From contig JAJNNQ010000026.1 of the NCBI GenBank assembly GCA_027886175.1, positions 31,948,001 to 32,012,000 on the forward strand: a DNA stretch of 64,000 nucleotides, read 5' to 3'. The notes beneath the pieces were generated by a model. That model was not told where the DNA came from and searched no databases. It saw only the letters and a program-made list of their open reading frames with translations. The position numbers and the translations under genes are program-made. Positions 61,039 through 64,000 of this stretch are shown here, in pieces. This stretch comes from Phylloscopus collybita. Its lineage: Eukaryota > Chordata > Aves > Passeriformes > Phylloscopidae. The stretch's first letter is position 1. Every line of letters begins with the position of its first letter.

Positions 61039-62075
61039 CACAGAATAAAAATGTGGTTGAAGCTGGAAGAGATCTCCAGAGGTCATCTGGTTCAACCCCC
61101 TCCAGGTACCGAAGACTGTGTCCATACAGCTCTTGAAAATCTCCAAAGATGGAGACTCCACAATATCTCTGGGCATCCTGTGCCTCTGTTCAGAATCCTC
61201 ACAGAAGGAAAAAAAAAAAAAAAAAGAAAAAATTTTGCATGATCAGATTGAATTTCATATGTTTAAATTTGCTGCTGTTTCCTCTTGTCCTATCAGTGGA
61301 CACTACTGAGTAGGGTATGGCTCCCTCTTTCTTCATTCCCTCTCTTCAGATAATTTTACACATTGATGAGATCTCCCTAGGCCTTCTGCTCTCCAGACTG
61401 AACAACTCTCATAGCCTCATCTCATGTGAAAGATGCCTCAGTCCCTTAATCATCTCAGTGGTTCTGTGATGGAGTCACTCTAGTGTCTTTCAACTTGGAA
61501 GTCTAGCACTGGGCACAGCCAGTTGTGGCCTCACCAGTGCTGAGCAGACAGGAATAATCCCCTCCCTTGACCTCCTGGCAGTGCTCTTCCTAGTGCAGTC
61601 CAAGATGCCATTGGCCCAAGGGCACATTGCTGATACCTGCTGAGCTGCTTGTTCACCAGAACCCCAAAGTCCTTTTCTGCAGAGCTTCAGGAAACTGCTT
61701 TCAGGACACTGAGCCTCCAGCAGGTGCTGGTGCCTACATTATTCCTCCCCAGGTGTAGGACTTTGCATTTCTTGTCTAAATTAATGAGATTGCTCTTCGT
61801 CCATCCAGTATAGCAGGATCTCTCTGAATGGTGGCACAACCACTCCTGTGGTTAGATCAGCTACTCTTCCTCTTTCTGTGTCACCTGTGGACTTGCTGAG
61901 GGAGTGCTCTGTTCTATCATCCACTCATGAATAGGGCTGAACAGTGCTGGACCCAGCACCCACCCCTGGCACACAGCACTAGTGACTTGCCTCCTGCTGA
62001 ACTTTGGGCCACTGATCCCAACACCTGGGCCCGCTCCTGGACTGCTGACAATACAGGTTCATCTGCTTACATCTT
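61039..62075 (-). mobile_element. CR1 LINE, ORF2 portion and 3' end
   Basis: About 1 kb of CR1, antisense to KHDRBS2. The 3' terminus is at the left: CACAGAAT on the + strand is ATTCTGTG on the minus strand, next to CTCTTCCAGCTTCAACCA in minus reading. The minus reading has IVESPSLEIFKSCMDTV, the C-terminal signature of CR1 ORF2. Further right, blocks such as CCTCTTGTCCTATCAGTGG, GCCATTGGCCCAAGGGCACA, CCCAGGTGTAGGACTTTGCA and CACTAGTGACTTGCCTCC follow the CR1 order. Many indels break the frame. An A-run (61209-61225) has expanded inside the element. Confidence 0.93.
61209..61232 (+). repeat. A-rich expansion inside CR1
   Basis: 17 A, one G, six A, in a part of CR1 that is normally only mildly A-rich; the T-rich side is the LINE sense strand. 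Confidence 0.8.
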
Positions 62076-64000
62076 TCTAAAAATTATTTTCTACTTAAAA
62101 ATACTCCTCAGTGCTTGATAATCTGATGTCTTAATGGGGTTATGGAGGTTTTCTTGGTGATGTGTGGCAATTCTCTTTTCCAGATCCTCAAACTTGTGGC
62201 CCTGATGTGAAGAAAAAAAAAAAAGTGTTAGTAGGAGTTAAATAAAAAGAAACAAGTGGGTTTTTTTCCAAAACCAGAAAACAAAATTATAATTCTACTA
62301 ACATCATTCTGTAAATGATGTTTGGGGAAATAGAAAACTCTGAAATTACATGATGCCAAGAGACACAACGGGATACAGGAGACATACTCTAATTAGTCAT
62401 GCTTGAGTCTTCCACCAGTCCCTGAGCTCTGATCAGATGTTTTGGTTTGAAAAAGATATGAGGAAAAAGCAACATTTTCACATTACTATGTCGACAGTGT
62501 AAAACTGAGGTGATGGTGGATTGCATTGCATTCTGTAGCACATACAGCCTTTTGCCTTGTTCTGGATATTTTAAGTTGGTGCTGGGAAATGGCTCTGGAG
62601 AGATGAAGGTAAGATTGCTTTGCCAATAAAACAAAGCCTGGAGAAATGTGAAGTCCTCCTGGTTTGTGCAGAGCATCTGGCAGGTTTTGAAAATATGCTG
62701 GATAGATTTCTATGGTGTATCTTTAATTTCTTTATATCTAGGTTGATGTTTAAATGTTCAGCAAGGACTGATATATTTACAAACATTCTTCCAGACACTT
62801 GATCTCTGACAAACTGAAATCAAGCCACGTGAAGGCTATCAGTCAGGTGAAATTTCCACTTAAAATGCAGACCTAGTGCACTTCTCAGACTGTTGCAGAA
62901 ATGTGTCATTTGTAAGGCTGGACTTGTATTAAGACTTGTTTGGAGGTTTCCAAATATTGAAAAAACTATGGGCTATGCTTGGTAGGAGAGGAAAACTAAC
63001 TTGTTGGTCAGTAATATGTATTACAGAATTTAAAAAAGGTTCTTCTAACAGCTCTCTCAACTTACTCTTGCTACAAAATCCTTATCATAAGGATATGGAT
63101 TATAGTTCTTACTATACTTCAGGGGCACAAAAGACATTCAAGGGCAGCAGTTCATTACAGCTGCTCTGAATCTCCAGAGAAAAGGTAGAACCACTCAAAA
63201 TTAAATGAATTAAAGTTTTGCTTTTGTTTTGCTCCTCTTCTTTCTACGGAAGGAAGTATAGGATTGGGATTGACTTGCTTTGGGGGTTCTTGAGATTGAA
63301 GAATCCTGGGACAAAGAACAGAGCTCACCAAATATTTCAAATAGAAATAAATTCACAGTCATGGAGTTAGTATGAACATGGTGATGGTGATTTTCCAGAG
63401 AGCATTTTTTCAAAATTAGTGTTGAATTCTGCCTTTAGCAGAGATAAAAAAAAGGATGCTCAAAGGAAAGAGTACAGGCAAGAAGAGGTGTCTGATATCT
63501 GTCTTCTGTTAGTGCGTGTAGAAAAATAAATCTAATGGTTTATATACTGGTGAACAGAACACAGGGGCAGACTTGTGAGCAGTTAAAATTTCACAGTGAT
63601 TTCCCTGAAATCACCAAATTGAATGATGAAAAAGCTCTGGGTTTTTAACAGCAATATCAGGTATGTTAATTCTCAGCATGCCTTTGTAAGGCTCTGGCAT
63701 GATAGCAGGAAAGTCTGGACATCAAAATTTCAGGTTAAGACATAAATTTTCAACCCAGGTTATTTATAGAAGGTTTAAGGAATCCAGGAGAATCATGAGG
63801 GTTTTTTTCCTTAGCCCAAGCGGTAATGAGCGTAAATAACTGTGGGTTATTGAGACCTGACCAGCAGAGAGCTGGATTGGAGACTTTAATCTCATAAACC
63901 CCAGCTCTGGAAAGCTTAAGTTCAATAAAATAATCTACCTTTGCTGCTAAGTAGGATTAGTTGCAACCACTGGAAACTGAGAATACTCAGCACCTTGAAG
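62076..64000. other. AT-rich intronic sequence, no gene seen
   Basis: No exon or element recognised; short A-runs only. The window ends inside this stretch. Confidence 0.55.

Larger units (their letters stand above)
22543..64000 (+). other. KHDRBS2: KHDRBS2 downstream intron (partial)
   Basis: Inferred intron running from the GTAAGT donor to the window edge without a recognisable next exon. It carries antisense CR1 segments, three antisense LTRs and AT-rich sequence. A nested or separate gene cannot be excluded from sequence alone, but no convincing open frame was seen. Confidence 0.75.

Overview
This is vertebrate nuclear DNA, almost certainly from a bird. The evidence is several CR1 LINE copies ending in the ATTCTRTG-type 3' terminus and endogenous-retrovirus LTRs of a kind common in bird genomes. 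A passerine is my best guess, but that is inference. The window is AT-rich, has no operons, and only one short stretch can be defended as host coding sequence.

That stretch is a 147-bp internal exon at 22396-22542 (+). It encodes 49 residues that match, as I recall the family, the C-terminal half of the KH RNA-binding domain of KHDRBS2 (SLM-1, STAR family). It has a pyrimidine-rich acceptor and a GTAAGT donor, and it is in phase 0 at both ends. I therefore read the window as intron - exon - intron of KHDRBS2 on the + strand, with at least 22.4 kb of intron before the exon and at least 41.4 kb after it. No other KHDRBS2 exon was recognised.

Mobile elements make up most of the rest of what can be named. 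There are CR1 3' ends in sense at 9370-9864 and 21420-21919, and CR1 ORF2 segments in antisense at 24511-25366 and 61039-62075. Two much older CR1/L3-like fragments lie near 36180-36400 and 45090-45310 (antisense). Four LTRs are all antisense to the host gene: a related family at 14624-15627, 47482-47930 (truncated) and 51239-52298, and an unrelated solo LTR at 52467-53109 with a perfect 5-bp target duplication. No retroviral gag, pol or env was recognised.

The remaining sequence is AT-rich intron with simple repeats: a 92-nt pure pyrimidine run, a 147-nt G/T tract with four G-runs, an (AGATC)n array, an 11-bp minisatellite, (CCT)n, (GAT)n and poly(A) runs. Points worth a second look are the UUAA-type motifs and a local duplication just upstream of the KH exon, the fully antisense LTR set, the AATTAA/ATTATCC motif cluster at 41186-41316, and a frame-broken open stretch at 32590-33085 on the minus strand. 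I saw no CRISPR array, prokaryotic system, tRNA or rRNA gene. I found no convincing new biological system.
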